In this document: piece after piece, positions 24,907 through 36,144 of the stretch
How the letters are laid out: every line of letters starts with the position of its first letter
Numbering within the stretch: the stretch's first letter is position 1
Origin: Humulus lupulus
Lineage: Eukaryota > Streptophyta > Magnoliopsida > Rosales > Cannabaceae
Length of the DNA: 64,000 nt
Assembly: GCF_963169125.1 (NCBI RefSeq)
Contig: NC_084794.1
Coordinates: 227,041,409-227,105,408, forward strand
Direction of reading: 5' to 3'
The notes under the pieces: model-generated
What the model was told of the DNA's origin: nothing
The model's database searches: none
What the model saw: only the letters and a program-made list of their open reading frames with translations
Position numbers and translations under genes: made by a program

Positions 24907-26049
24907 TGTTGACCTGTGAAATTGGCCAATGGTCGTATGTACAGTATAGGGCACCTTTTGAACAAAATAAATAGAATAAACGACAGAGTACGATTATCTT
25001 AAATAATCACGCATGAATTTTATAGTGGTTCAGCCCTATTCTGATGAACAGTAATAACCTAATCCACTTAGTCTTTAGTATTGAATTACTCGACAATTTC
25101 AAGTACGAACTGATGAGTTCACTCCTCAAAAAGATTTTTCTCCCAAAATTCCAGAAATAGAGATCTAGAAAAGAGATTCCCCCTCAAGGTCTCTTTATGA
25201 AGCCCTGGGTCCTTTATTTATAGTACCCAAGGGATGTTACATGGCCAATAGTACTGGGATCGTGGTTTGGTACACGATTATCAGGTAGTGGAGATACGTG
25301 TCCACCTCCCCATGATCATGATATCGTGGGTCTTCTCGTTGTTTCTTTAGATCGTGGTGGATAATGCACGATAGAAACCTCTAGGAAGATGTTAAGTCTC
25401 TATAAGTATGTGAGACTTAGGTGCTAGGCCCGACGACCCAAGCTTGGGTGCTAAGCCTGGGACCTTCTGGGTGCTGGACCTGTTGATCCTCTGGGTGCTA
25501 GGCTTGTGACCTTATGGATTTTAGGCCTGATGATTTTAGTTTGAACGAGAGTGAGTATTTCTTGGTGAAGTGTACTTGGGGATTTGAGCCGACCACCCTA
25601 TGAAGAATAGGGTGGGCCGACCACCCAAGCGGTTCTTGAGCATGTCAGGCCGACCACTCTAGGGGTTGGTGTCAAGCTGACCACCCCTAGGGATCCTTGG
25701 GCATACTGGGGCCGACCACCCCTGGGGTAGGGGTCAGGTCGAACATTCTCTTGGACACACTGGGGTTGACCACCCCTGGAGTTGAGATCAGGCTGACCAC
25801 CCCTGGAGTTGAGTTCAGGCTGACCACCCCTAGGGCTCTTGAGCTTGCTTAGGCCGACCACCCCTAGGGATAGGGGTCGGTCCGACCTCCCCTAATTGGT
25901 TTAGGCTTGGTCGACTTATCCACAGGTCCTGGACCTATCTTTTTGCACGTCGGTCTTTTCTCAATACTTTGTCATTTTTTCCCTGATTTGTGATGTCACG
26001 TGTCACATTCTCATTCGCTACATCATCCTTGTATTTTTGTGGGATAACA
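24907..26049 (-). repeat. E6 3' LTR
   Basis: On the minus strand it begins TGTTATCC at 26049 and ends GGTCAACA at 24907. It matches 36145-37200 but is about 87 bp longer, because it has extra copies of a degenerate unit with core CCGACCACCCCTRGGG (25610-25900). Confidence 0.92.
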
Positions 26050-26070
26050 TTCCCCCCCCCCCCCCCAAGT
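26050..26070 (-). other. E6 polypurine tract
   Basis: The plus strand shows a C-run of about 17; on the element strand this is AACTTGGGGG... ending in AA immediately before the 3' LTR. It is an unusually pure G-run for a polypurine tract. Confidence 0.8.
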
Positions 26071-26194
26071 TTATTGTAATATTTTTAACATTACGGTAAA
26101 CTTGATCTTGGCCCGAGAAACATACCATAGTAGTACTTAAATAGTCAAGTCCCTCGGGACATTACATAGTACTTTTTTAACTATCGATAATTTG

Positions 26195-26578
26195 CTCGGT
26201 ACGAATTTTTTAGGGACAATTAGAACTTCCTTAAAATAATTAGGTTTTTCAAGGAAATTTAATTTCCTAAAAATCTAATATATTTTTCAAGGAAATTTGA
26301 AATCCTAAAAATATAACATATTTTTCAAGGAGTTTTAAAGTCCTAAAAATATAATATATTTTTCAAGGATATTAATTCCTAAAAATAAAAAATATTTTTC
26401 AAAGAATTTTAATTCCTAAAATTATAAGATGGTTTTTCAAGGAATTTGATTTCCTAAAAATATAAATATTTTTCAAGGAATTTTAAATTCCTAAAAATAT
26501 AGATATTTTTCAAGGAATTTAAATTTTAACCATATGAGATATTTTTCAAGGAAATTTGAATTTCTAAAAGTATCTTGT
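26195..26578. repeat. 43-bp tandem array with inner dyads
   Basis: About nine degenerate copies of a roughly 43-bp unit, each with TTTTTCAAGGAA, a short A/T core, TTCCTAAAAATATA. GGAA...TTCC forms a dyad in most copies. It lies between the 3' LTR of E6 and the promoter-like sequence of the accessory gene. Confidence 0.85.
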
Positions 26579-26591
26579 CTGCCTGAGAGGT

Positions 26592-26597
26592 TATAAG
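26592..26597 (+). promoter_or_regulatory. Possible promoter of the accessory gene
   Basis: TATAAG lies just after the tandem array. About 95 bp downstream is a strong splice donor (TTTG/GTAAGT, GT at 26690-26691), and an acceptor lies just before the accessory-gene ATG. The arrangement suggests a plus-strand promoter with a 5'-untranslated exon. This is inferred from motifs only. Confidence 0.4.
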
Positions 26598-26619
26598 TAT
26601 GTCTTCTCTTCTCATTCCT

Positions 26620-29600
26620 GTTCTATGCGCCACTTTCAAACAAGATCCAAGTCTGATTTCTTCAGTTCCTTATCAAACTCAGATCTTTGGTAAGTACTTT
26701 ATTCTAATCCTCACATCATTTAATTTAAATGTTCTTAGATTTATAAGAAACACTTTGCATTTTTGAGGAATTTTTGTCTAAATCTTCTTGTTTTGTTGTA
26801 TCCTGATCCAAAATAACTATCTTACTTGAATCAATATTTCTCTGTAAAATTCCTTAGTCTGGGCAATTTCCAGGGTTATAAACCCCAAACAGGACGATTT
26901 CCAGGGATGCAAGACCCTAGGCCGATCACTCACTAGTTTTGTCAATTTCTGGAACTCCAAACTCTAGTGCCTGCGATTTCTGGGGATAGGATCAGGTTTG
27001 GGCTGAGCACCTCCATGACACCCAATCATGGGCCGAGTACCTCTTGGCTTCTCCTTGTGCGATTTCCAGGCCTAGGAAAAAGTTTGGGCCAAGAACCTTC
27101 AGAGTTTCCAACCTTTGCCTTAGGCGATTTCCAGGCTTAGGAATAGTGTTTGGGCCGAGCACCTCTAGGGCTCCTAATCTTTGCCTTAGGAAATTTCCAG
27201 GCCTAGACTTAGGGTTAGGCCGACCACCCTTAGAGCTTCATGGGCCGAGTACTCCCTTTCCCTTCCCTTAGGCGATTTCCAGGCCTAGAATTAGGGCTAG
27301 GCTAACCATCCCTAGAACTTCATGGGCTGAGTACCTCCTTTTTCTTCCCTTCGATTTTCAAGTATCCAAGGTGGTTGGCCCAAGCATAGGTCGACCACCT
27401 GGGACCCTAAAAATAATTTTTTCAGCTTCATTGATCTCCTTGGGGGCCTTCCTTGTACTGTAAAAATTATTTTTTCTGGAGACTTGAACGTTCCTTTGGC
27501 ACTTTTTTGAGGCTTGCACCCCTGGGGTGGTCGACCTAAGGTGGTAGGCCGACCACCTATGCCCCACTTTTCATGCTTCATAATTTGATGGATTCATGGT
27601 GTTCAGCCCAGGCTTAGGCTCACTGGGCCGACCCCTATATAGAATTTTACTCCTGATTTTTTCATTTTTACTCCTTTGTTCATGGATATGCTCCCAGCTA
27701 TTGGCTTCATTATGCTCATTTACTAACTTTAATCTTCATTTTTATTCTGTAGCAGATGTCCAACTCCTCTTCATCAGACAAGTCAGTAAGTGAGTGTACT
27801 CCCCAGGAGTTCTTGGAAAGCGTGAAAAGGATTCTCCCTCGCTCTACTTTATATTTGTTCAGCGAGGAAGATTTCATGAAAAGGTACTGTCCAATGGCAA
27901 GAGTAAAATAGATGACCCGGCAAGCCTCTGAAGATGATCCTTATATTGCTGAGCAGTAGAAGAAGAGACGACAAAAGGAGTTCCATTCATCAGATTCTTG
28001 GGCCACCTTTGCCAGTGAGATCATATGGAAACCAGTTGAGAAGCCTCGCCCTGCTGATTATGAGGTTGTTTGGTTCAAGGGGGCGGCCTCTAACATGACT
28101 GAAGAAAAGGTAAAGAACTTAAGGAAGACCTTTGACCTCTCGGGCTGTCTATTACTATCCCTGGTCCAGATGACAGAGCTGAGGGCCCCCCTCTGGGTAT
28201 GTGCGCTTGGACACGTTCTGCCATTAAGTCTGGGGCCCTACTTCCTCTTCATCCATACTTCCGTAGTGTTACAGACTATTTTGGTATTAGTCCCTCTCAA
28301 CTGGCTCCTAATGCGATCTTGGCCTTATCTGCATTGTACATTATCTATCACCGCAGAAAATGGGCTCCTCTAGTGCCTCACGAGATCCACTACTTGTTTG
28401 ACCTGAAGACAAACCCTCCTTAGCGCAACTCGGGGTACTTCCACTTCCACCATTATATATGTGAGGGTACCAACACCTTCTTGGAAGACATATCTGGAAA
28501 TAGCAAGCCATTTAGATATGCCAACAACTATTTCTTTACTAAGGACGCAGAGGCCAACTACTCCAAGTTTAGGCACGTTGGGACATTTTATAGACCACTC
28601 CCGACCCAGGCTATGACCGCTGGGGCCAAGGCACTAATTGCCATGACCCCTGAGGAGAAGAATGTCAAGACCCTCGTTACTCCAGAGAACCTTAGGTAGG
28701 TGGGGTTGTTTCCCCCTACTATAGCCGATGTTTTGGATGATGATGGTCCTGAGCCCGTGACTGCCATATACTCACCAGGACCCATTCATGTCAAGGAGGT
28801 AACCTCTTCGCCGGTGCCGACCGGACATGAGGGTGATGAGTTGGGTGCATCTGTTGCGTGCTCATTGCTTGCTTCAGATGACTTTGATGAGACTACGTTC
28901 GAACTCGAATCTCATGTAGAAGGTTCGACACTTCATCACCTTTATTTTATGATTCATCTGTGCTTAATATCCTTCTGACATTCGATCTTCTTTTACAGGC
29001 TCAAACATGTTTGGTTTGGTTCATACCCAGCAGAGGTCGACTCCATCGAGGCTAGTCATTCTATTCGAGTGGCAAAAAGGGCCAGGGTTGAGGCCGAGTT
29101 GGTCATGGAGGTTCTTCCTAAGGTGTCCCCTTCGACTCCTTTGGTGTCTAGTCCAATTCTTTTGGCATCTAGTCCTATTGCATAGGTAGAGCCATCTTTG
29201 TCTACACCAGTTCCTCCCATTTTCATTGATGCAGGTGCTTCCTGTTCTGTGCCTGCTCCCTTATCCGAGCCACATCAATCTGCTATACAGAACTTTAGTG
29301 CCCTCATGGACCGAGTGTCTCATCCGGAGCAGATGACAACAACTTTTAATTGGATTAAGAGTGAGGACTTGAACACCATTCTAACGAAGTCACTCCTAGA
29401 CATTAAGACTGTGAGTCCTTTACAGTTCTCTTCTTGCCTTGTTAGCTTGTTCTCTAATGTTTATCTAACACTTATATGTTTTTTGCAGGCACTGATGCTA
29501 GTCTCTCATGTCCATGATAGGTTTGTGGAGTATACCTTTATGCTCTCCAACCTTCATTTCGAGCTTGAAGATGTCCGCCAAGAGGTGGTGGACCTTAGGT

Positions 29601-30035
29601 GTGTTCTTGGCTCTAGGGATCCTGACATTGCCTCAAAGGATGAAGAGATCAACACCCTCCGTAGTACCGTGGAGCTCAAATAGAAGGAAGTGACCAAGTT
29701 GACTCTCAGGATAACCTAGATAGAGGGGAAACTTGCTGATCAGCTCCAACAGTCTGAAGCTAGGGAAGAGAAGCTGATTGCTGACATGGATCAATTGCGA
29801 AAGAACACTCTTGTCGAGAAGGAGCAAGAGGTCAAAGATGCCCTGGGACAAGGCTCGAGAGGAGTATTCAGAGATAGCTTTCTCTTGCTTTTACTTGATC
29901 TAGAAGTCCAATAAAAAATCTAAACTTGGATTTCCTTCCCAAGAAGGCACGAGCAAAGGAGCTTAGGAAGTCTGTGTCTTGTGAGGCTGCTGATGCTCAG
30001 GGTGGTCTTTCAGATGGTGCTCCTCGCCCTAGTTA
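26620..30035 (+). pseudogene. Tat accessory gene ('putative gypsy type transposon' domain), antisense to E6 gag-pol
   Basis: The function of this family is unknown. A likely untranslated exon ends at 26690; the coding start is ATG 27756, directly after an acceptor (CTGTAGCAG). The conserved domain lies at about 28190-28600: LPLHPYFRSVTDYFG, QLAPNAILALSALYIIY, PHEIHYLFDLK, GYFHFHHY, FTKDAE. This matches my memory of the Pfam family for putative gypsy-type transposon proteins. Probable introns lie at about 28932-28999 and 29409-29488 (TTTTGCAG acceptor). The C-terminal part (29489-29900) is rich in E, K, L and Q and looks like a coiled coil. Stops at about 27909, 27957, 28422, 28696, 29183 and 29680, and a frame change near 28150, show it is decayed. 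Confidence 0.75.
26880..27570. repeat. Degenerate GATTTCCAGG repeats in the accessory-gene intron
   Basis: About six to eight copies of a roughly 70-80 bp unit: GGCGATTTCCAGGCCTAGG, then TTGGGCCGAGCACCTC-type text. The GGCCGACCACC word of the E6 LTR also occurs here, so intron and LTR share a vocabulary. Confidence 0.7.
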
Positions 30036-30950
30036 GTCTTCTTTTAGTTTTTTACTCTATCTTTCCTTCTATTTCATTGGTGGGGCACCTTGTACTTGAC
30101 AATTTTTCATATGACATTATATACCTTTATGCTTTTTTGTTATGAGTACTCAGTGTATTGAATGAAAATTTTAATTTCCAATGCTTACTAACCATATCAA
30201 CTCACAACCCTCATTGGTTCAGGTATCAGTATACTCTGAACACATGTATTTTGCGTGCCATACTAACCTTACTCTTTCATGTTTTTCATGCTAACAACCA
30301 TGCTAATGTGAGTAGTACGATACTTCATCAAGTACCATGAACAAAATGGTCAGGTCAACTACCCCATGGGTGATAGGTCGACCACCTTATAAGGTTGATG
30401 GACTGGCCGACCACCTTATATGGGACATGGCTAGGAATCTCCCTACCAATGCCTTTTTTTTGTTTTTGTTTTTTGCACTTTCAAAACATATGTTGAACAA
30501 ATGTCCTAGAAAAACTTGAGCTTGCTTAGTACTTAAGGTCATGCCCTCATTGCTCGTGTATACGCCGATCGGTATGTACTATATGCCCCCAAGTGATCAT
30601 GGGTTTTAAAGCCTTGGTCATTTGCTACTTGACCATGCCTTGCTTCGAGCATTTAGACACATAATACTATCCTTTTCACCCAATGATGCAAGCAGCAAAT
30701 GCTTGTCCTTCATTGGTAGTCGGGTGATGGTTTTATACTCAGTAGTAATGATACCTATACACTTATGCATATTGTGTATGAAGTGTCGATCACGATATAC
30801 GTAATCTCTTGTGTACTCGTTATAATGATTGTAGACAAAAGTGTCTAAGTTGGACCAACCGGGTCTAGATGGGCTAATCGAGCCTGTAACAAGTCTTAGA
30901 TCAAATTATCAATCGATCCCTCAAGGACCAGATTAAATTATGATCCAATG
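30036..30950. other. E6 spacer without a gene
   Basis: Non-coding spacer between the accessory gene and the 90-bp array. It contains further GTCGACCACC/GGCCGACCACC words at about 30350-30425. Short open frames here show no family motif. Confidence 0.6.
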
Positions 30951-30954
30951 ATGG

Positions 30955-31790
30955 TGACTGGTGTTCGGACTAGTCTCTTGACTTTTGATCGTATGGGTCG
31001 ATAGGTTCCTCAAGAACTAGGATCGAACATGATCAAATAATTTTATCGACAAGGTCCTCGGACCAGTCTCTCATTTGGATCTTATGGGTCAATAGGCTCC
31101 TCAAGAACCAAGATCGAGCATGATCCATTTATTTGGTGACAAGGTCCTAGGACCCGTCTCTCTTGTTGATCGTGTGGGTCGATAGGTTCCTTAAGAACCA
31201 GGATCAAACATGATCAAATAGTTTGGCGACAAGGTCCTCAGACAAGTATCTCATTTGGATCTTATGGGTCGATAGGTTCCTCAAGAACCAAGATTGAACA
31301 TGATCCATTCATTTGGTGACAAGATCCTAGAACTTGTCTCTCTTGTTGATCGTGTGGGTCGATAGGTTCCTCAAGAACAAGGATCGAACATGATCAAATA
31401 GTTTGGCGACAAGGTCCTCGGACCATTCTCTCATTTGGATCTTATGGGTCCATAGGCTCCTCAAGAACCAAGATCGAACATGATCCATTAATTTGGCGAC
31501 AAGGTCCTCAGACCAGTCTCTTGTTTCGATCTTATGGGTCGACAGGATCCCCAAGAACCAAGATCAAACATGATCCATTAATTTGGCGACAAGGTCCTCG
31601 GACCAGTCTCTTGTTTGGATCTTATGAGTCGATAGGCTCCTCAAGAACCAAGATCGAATATGATCCATTAATTTGGCGACAAGGCCCTAGGACCTATCTC
31701 TCTTTTGGATCGTATGGGTCAATGGGTCCCTCAAGGACCAAAATCGAACATGATTCGATGGGGTTGACAGGTCTATAGGACAAGTCCCTC
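30955..31790. repeat. 90-bp tandem array, partly with 180-bp higher-order pattern
   Basis: The word GAC(A)AGGTCC recurs at 31048, 31138, 31228, 31318, 31408, 31498, 31588 and 31678, exactly 90 bp apart, with more diverged units at about 30955 and 31765. From 31048 to 31408 the units alternate between a GATCAAATA type and a GATCCATT type, giving a 180-bp dimer; the last three are all of the GATCCATT type. Each unit holds the dyad GGTTC...GAACC. Because 90 is a multiple of three, short 30-residue periodic frames appear on both strands, but none is long. Confidence 0.92.
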
Positions 31791-31884
31791 ATTGAAAGTA
31801 ATTTAAAGAATTAATTGAAACTTAAGAAATTAAATTCAATCAATCATTGAAGCACAATGGCTGTTACATTGATTATTAAAAAAA

Positions 31885-33965
31885 TAATACATTTGCCTTT
31901 TGCTCGGCTATGCTTCTTTCCGCCAAGGATTGGATGGGAACGATATTCAGGGTGTCCGCATCTTTGACACTGGCAAGCTTGGCTAAGGCATCAGTATTGG
32001 CATTCTGCTCCTTCGGGACTTGTGTAATCAAGTATCTCTTGAACTATGTCAACAAGTCCTTCACCTTGTTCAGGTACTGAACCATCCTAAGTCCCTTGGC
32101 TTGATACTCCCCCAGTACCTAGTACACCACTAGCTAGGAATCGCTGAATATCTCCAGGTATTGTGCATGCACATCCCGAGACAAGCGTAATCCTGCTAAT
32201 AATGCATCGTACTCAGCCTCGTTGTTAGAAGCATTGAATCCAAATCTAAGAGCGCAATGGGTTTGATAATTCTTTGAAGTGATCAATATGATTCCTGCGC
32301 CTGAGTTGTGCTCATTGGATGCTCCATCAACATATAGCTTCCATAAAGGAGTATCTCCTTCTTTCTCGGTATCTCCATTCTCCAATTGGTAGGAAGGGTC
32401 TTCAAGGTTGGTGCCTTCGACTATGAAGTCTGCCAATGCTTGTCCTTTTATCGCTATCATCGAAGGATAAGTGATATCAAATTGTCCTAGTTCCACTGCC
32501 CACTTGAGTAATTGTCCCGAGGCCTCTGGTTTCTAGAGAACCCGTCTCAGTGGTTGATCGGTCAGGACTCGGATCGAGTGAGCTTGGAAATATGGACGCA
32601 ACTTTCGAGAGGCGATTACTAAATAGTAGGCTAGCTTTTCAGAGGGGGATACCTAGACTCTGCACCTACTACCCTGTTCTCTTCCTTTACCAAAGCAGCA
32701 CTAATTGCATGTTTGGTGATTGCAAAATAGATGAATAGTACTTCATCATATATTGGCTTCGCTAGGACGGGAGGTTGGGCGAGGTGCTCCTTTAGGGCTT
32801 GGAAAGCTTCCTCACATTCCTCGGTCCATTGGATCTTCTTGCTGCCCCTCAGTAGTTAAAGAAAGGGACACTTGTCCGTAGACTTTGATATGAACCTACT
32901 AAGGGCAGCTACTCTCTCGATTAAGATTTGCACTTCTTTGATTGTGGTAGGTGACTTTATGTCGATCAATGCTTTGATCTTCTCGGGGTTAGCCTCGATT
33001 CCACGTGAATTGACTATATATCTGAGAAACTTACCAGAACCAACTCCAAATGAGCACTTGAGAGGGTTTAACTTCTAAGTATTGCAAAGAATTCCTCCAA
33101 GTCTTGAACATGCCCTCCAACTTCTTTTGACTTGACCAACATGTCATCGACGTATACCTCCATATTTTTGCCGATCAAGTCTCGGAACATGCCATTCACT
33201 AAACGCTAGTAGGTGGCTCCTGCATTCTTCAAGCCGAATGGCATCACCTTATAACAGTACAATCCCTTGTCTGTTCGGAAGCTGGTATGTTCCTCGTCGG
33301 GAGGGTGCATACATATTTGATTATACCCAGAATATGCATCCATGAATGAGAGTATTTCATGATTAGCTATTGCATCGACCAGTTGGTCAATTCTGGGTAG
33401 TGGGAAGCAGTCTTTTGGGCAGGCCTTGCTCAGATATGTGAAGTCCACGCATGTTCTACACTTCCCGGTTGGTTTTGGGACCAACACAGGGTTTGATACC
33501 GAATCAAGGTAGTAGGCCTCCCTTATAAAGCCATTTTCCTTGAGCCGCTCGACCTCCTTCAGGTCTTGAGATCGGTCTTTGTCAAGTAGTCTCATTTTTT
33601 GTTGCACCGGTGGGTAATTCTTGTCTATATTGAGGACATGACTTATCCTGGATGGAGAAATTTAAACCATGTCCTTATATGACAAGGGAAAGACGTCCTG
33701 GTTTTTTTTTCAAAAATTCCACCAACCGTGCTTTAATTTCCACCTTTAACTCCTTCTTGACTTTGATTACTCTAGTCGGGTCCTCCTCATCTAGTAGGAC
33801 TGTATCCACCAAGCATCTCTTCACCCAGGCATTGGTGATTTGAATGGTAAGGACCAGAGGGTTGTTGTGGGGGTACCTCACGTGCCTGGCATCATCTTCT
33901 GTAAAAGTGAGAGTTTCACTTTCATACTTTGGATTGTTTGGAGATTGCTCCTCGGCTGACATACA
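31885..33965 (-). pseudogene. E6 protease fragment, RT, RNase H and second RNase H
   Basis: On the minus strand: protease-like LTFTEDDARHVRYPHN and LVDT at 33962-33675, where the active-site Gly is absent and a deletion joins it to pre-RT sequence. Then RT with GFIREAYY, LVPKPTGKCRTCVDF, CFPLPRIDQLVD, SFMDAYSGYNQI and MPFGLKNAGATY (33607-33206), and after a TAG the catalytic YVDDM (about 33155). A second RNase H (32496-32134) has LYVDGASNEHNSGAGI and NNEAEYDALLAGL, diagnostic of the Tat lineage. It ends in ALAKLAS sequence at about 31890. Frames differ between blocks, so at least two frameshifts exist. No integrase follows. Confidence 0.9.
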
Positions 33966-34389
33966 CTGGGAAGACTCCTCTACCTCATGTTTGAGGGTCC
34001 TTGCATATCGCTCACGGGCATTGTTGCTGTTGCTTGCTATGTGGGGCCCTGCACATATGGTATCCAGTGTGAAGTCTACAGCCGCCGACTCTAGTGGTGG
34101 ACTTCTCTGCCTTCAGAATTCTGGATTCCTGCTTGCGGTTTCGGTCTTGACTCGGTACCTTAAGAGTTTTCCTGATGGGAGAAGAAATTCTATCTCATCC
34201 TTCAATTGTTTGCACTCGGTTGTGTTGTGCCCATAATCATTATGGAAACGACAAAAATTATTCTTGTCCTTCTTTCCTTCTGAACGCAAGGGTGGCTGAT
34301 TTCGGTATTGTACCTCCTAGTATGTTGCCAAGTAAATATTAACCCTTGATGTAGTCAGGACGATATAATTGGTGAACCTGGGCTGGTAG

Positions 34390-36088
34390 GGCTAATGCTT
34401 AGGCTGTTTGTCGGCTAGTGCTGACTTAGCTTTCTTCTCTCCACCTAGCTCGGCACCTGAGGTATTCCTCTTCTTACCGTTGCCCCCATTGCTGGCCTGA
34501 GGGTTTGTGCCGTTCTTATCTGCCTTGACAATGGTCGGATGGTTTATGCCTCTTTCTTCCTTCATGATAGCATCATCTAGCTTCATTTATTTGTCAGCTC
34601 AGTCCAAGAACTCTTGCATGGTGTTGATAGGGTTCCAGTGTATACTATCCCACAAGGGACTAAGCTAAATTATTCCTACCGAGATGGCAACGAACTTCCC
34701 TTCATCTCCTACCGTGGATGCTTGGTTTTCCTCTCTCATGAATCTTTGAATGTAGCCTTTTAGGGATTCATCTTTCCCTTGCTTGATGTCAGCTAACTGA
34801 TTGGCATAATCTGGTTGAATTTGTCCAACACTAAAGACCTTGCAGAATTCCTTCCTGAACTGCTCCCAGGAAGTGATGGATCCAGGTTTGAATTTCCAAT
34901 ACCGTTCCTGAGCCAAATCAGAGAGAGTGGTAGGGAATACCCTACACCTATATTCATGCTCCACACTGAATAACTCCATCTGATCCTAAAACTTCCCAAT
35001 GTGCCGTACTGGGTCCTCCTTCCCAGTGTATGTTGGGAGATTTTGGGTCTTGTATTTCAGTGGTGGTTGAGCAGCTTAGATATTAGCACTGAAGGGACTC
35101 CCACTTCTATGTGCCAACTCGATATTGGAAGGTTTCTTTGTCAGACCCTGGACAGCCATGACGGTGCATCTATACGAGCCAGCATTGCTGGTGGGATCAC
35201 TGCTCCAAGTAGGGTAGACATCCCTGGTACCCGCTCCTGAGCGCTGGTCCTCCTATTGATGACTTCCCTCAGATCCTGAGGTTGCGCATCTTTCCCCAGC
35301 CTATCGAACACAGTATTGGCGTTATCCATCGGTTCCTTTCCCTTGTGAGACTGAGGGTGTAGGGGTGGTAGGTCCGCCTTGTCCCTGTCGGTGCGACCCT
35401 GCCCCCGAGCCTCTCCTCCTACATGACTTTGAGATTTTGAGCGGCCGTTTCCATTCATGTCATGCCTCTCAGATGTTTGACCCTCATCTCCTGTGTTGTT
35501 TCATCGGTCCTCTTGGGAGGGGGCCTTCGAGTTTGTAATACTCCTACTCTGAGATGGAGTGTTATTCTTCTTAGTCATGGAGGAGGCAGTCTTGGACTGT
35601 GCCTCTTCATCCTGTCTCTTGGAAAGTGGGTATGAGAGCATCCTTGGGGTCTTACTCCTCCCCTAGGACTCTCTGTTACTGTTGTCTCGCATTCCTGCTT
35701 CTTTGGCTATAGCCTCCCTCACCGCCTATGCAGCAAATTCAACGTTAGCTTGGGCTAACTGAGTAGCCGCCTCCAAGGCCACAACAACCTCTTGGTGTCT
35801 TCAGTCAGCTTCTTGCTTCCTCTGGATCATTCTCTGGACCTGCTCATCTATCTCCCATCGTTGTCGTTCCATAGTCGCCCTCTGAAGGGCATTTTCTGCA
35901 GCAAAGGCCTTTTGCCTCGCCAGAAAATGCACCATCTCCTCCTAGTGAGCGTCCTGTGGATCCTCTACATCAGGTTGATCTCCAACCTCCACATGAGGTT
36001 CGTTAACGGGATCTATGGGATCCTGGGTGGTGGTGGGGGTGGAATCCCTGGGAGCAGTCTTCTTTGTCTGACTGGGTTTTGGAGGCAT
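34390..36088 (-). pseudogene. E6 gag pseudogene
   Basis: The start is set at the ATG complement at 36086-36088, about 55 bp inside the LTR. The N-terminal part is acidic and then coiled-coil-like (ENALQRATMERQRWEIDEQVQ). The capsid core at about 34979-34665 has MELFSVEHEYRCRVFPTTL, AQERYWKF and SWEQFRKEFCKVF, the retrotransposon gag pattern. A Lys-rich tail ends near 34390. Stops at four N-terminal positions (three TAG, one TGA), where Gln or Arg codons fit, and a frame change near 35100 break it. Confidence 0.82.
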
Positions 36089-36125
36089 CGTAAACCGATG
36101 AAAGTGTGTTTCTTGATTTCATACT

Positions 36126-36143
36126 CTCAATGAAAGCACCAAA
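36126..36143 (-). other. E6 primer binding site
   Basis: On the minus strand TTTGGTGCTTTCATTGAG begins one base inside the 5' LTR end (CAACA). Its position marks it as the PBS. I do not assign the tRNA. Confidence 0.7.
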
Positions 36144-36144
36144 C

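Noticed and set aside
31327..31778. Possible 30-residue repeat protein from the 90-bp array
   Set aside because: Frames are short on both strands and interrupted; the periodicity comes from the DNA repeat, not from evident coding selection.
30955..31790. CRISPR-like array
   Set aside because: Units are contiguous tandem repeats without unique spacers, inside a plant retrotransposon.
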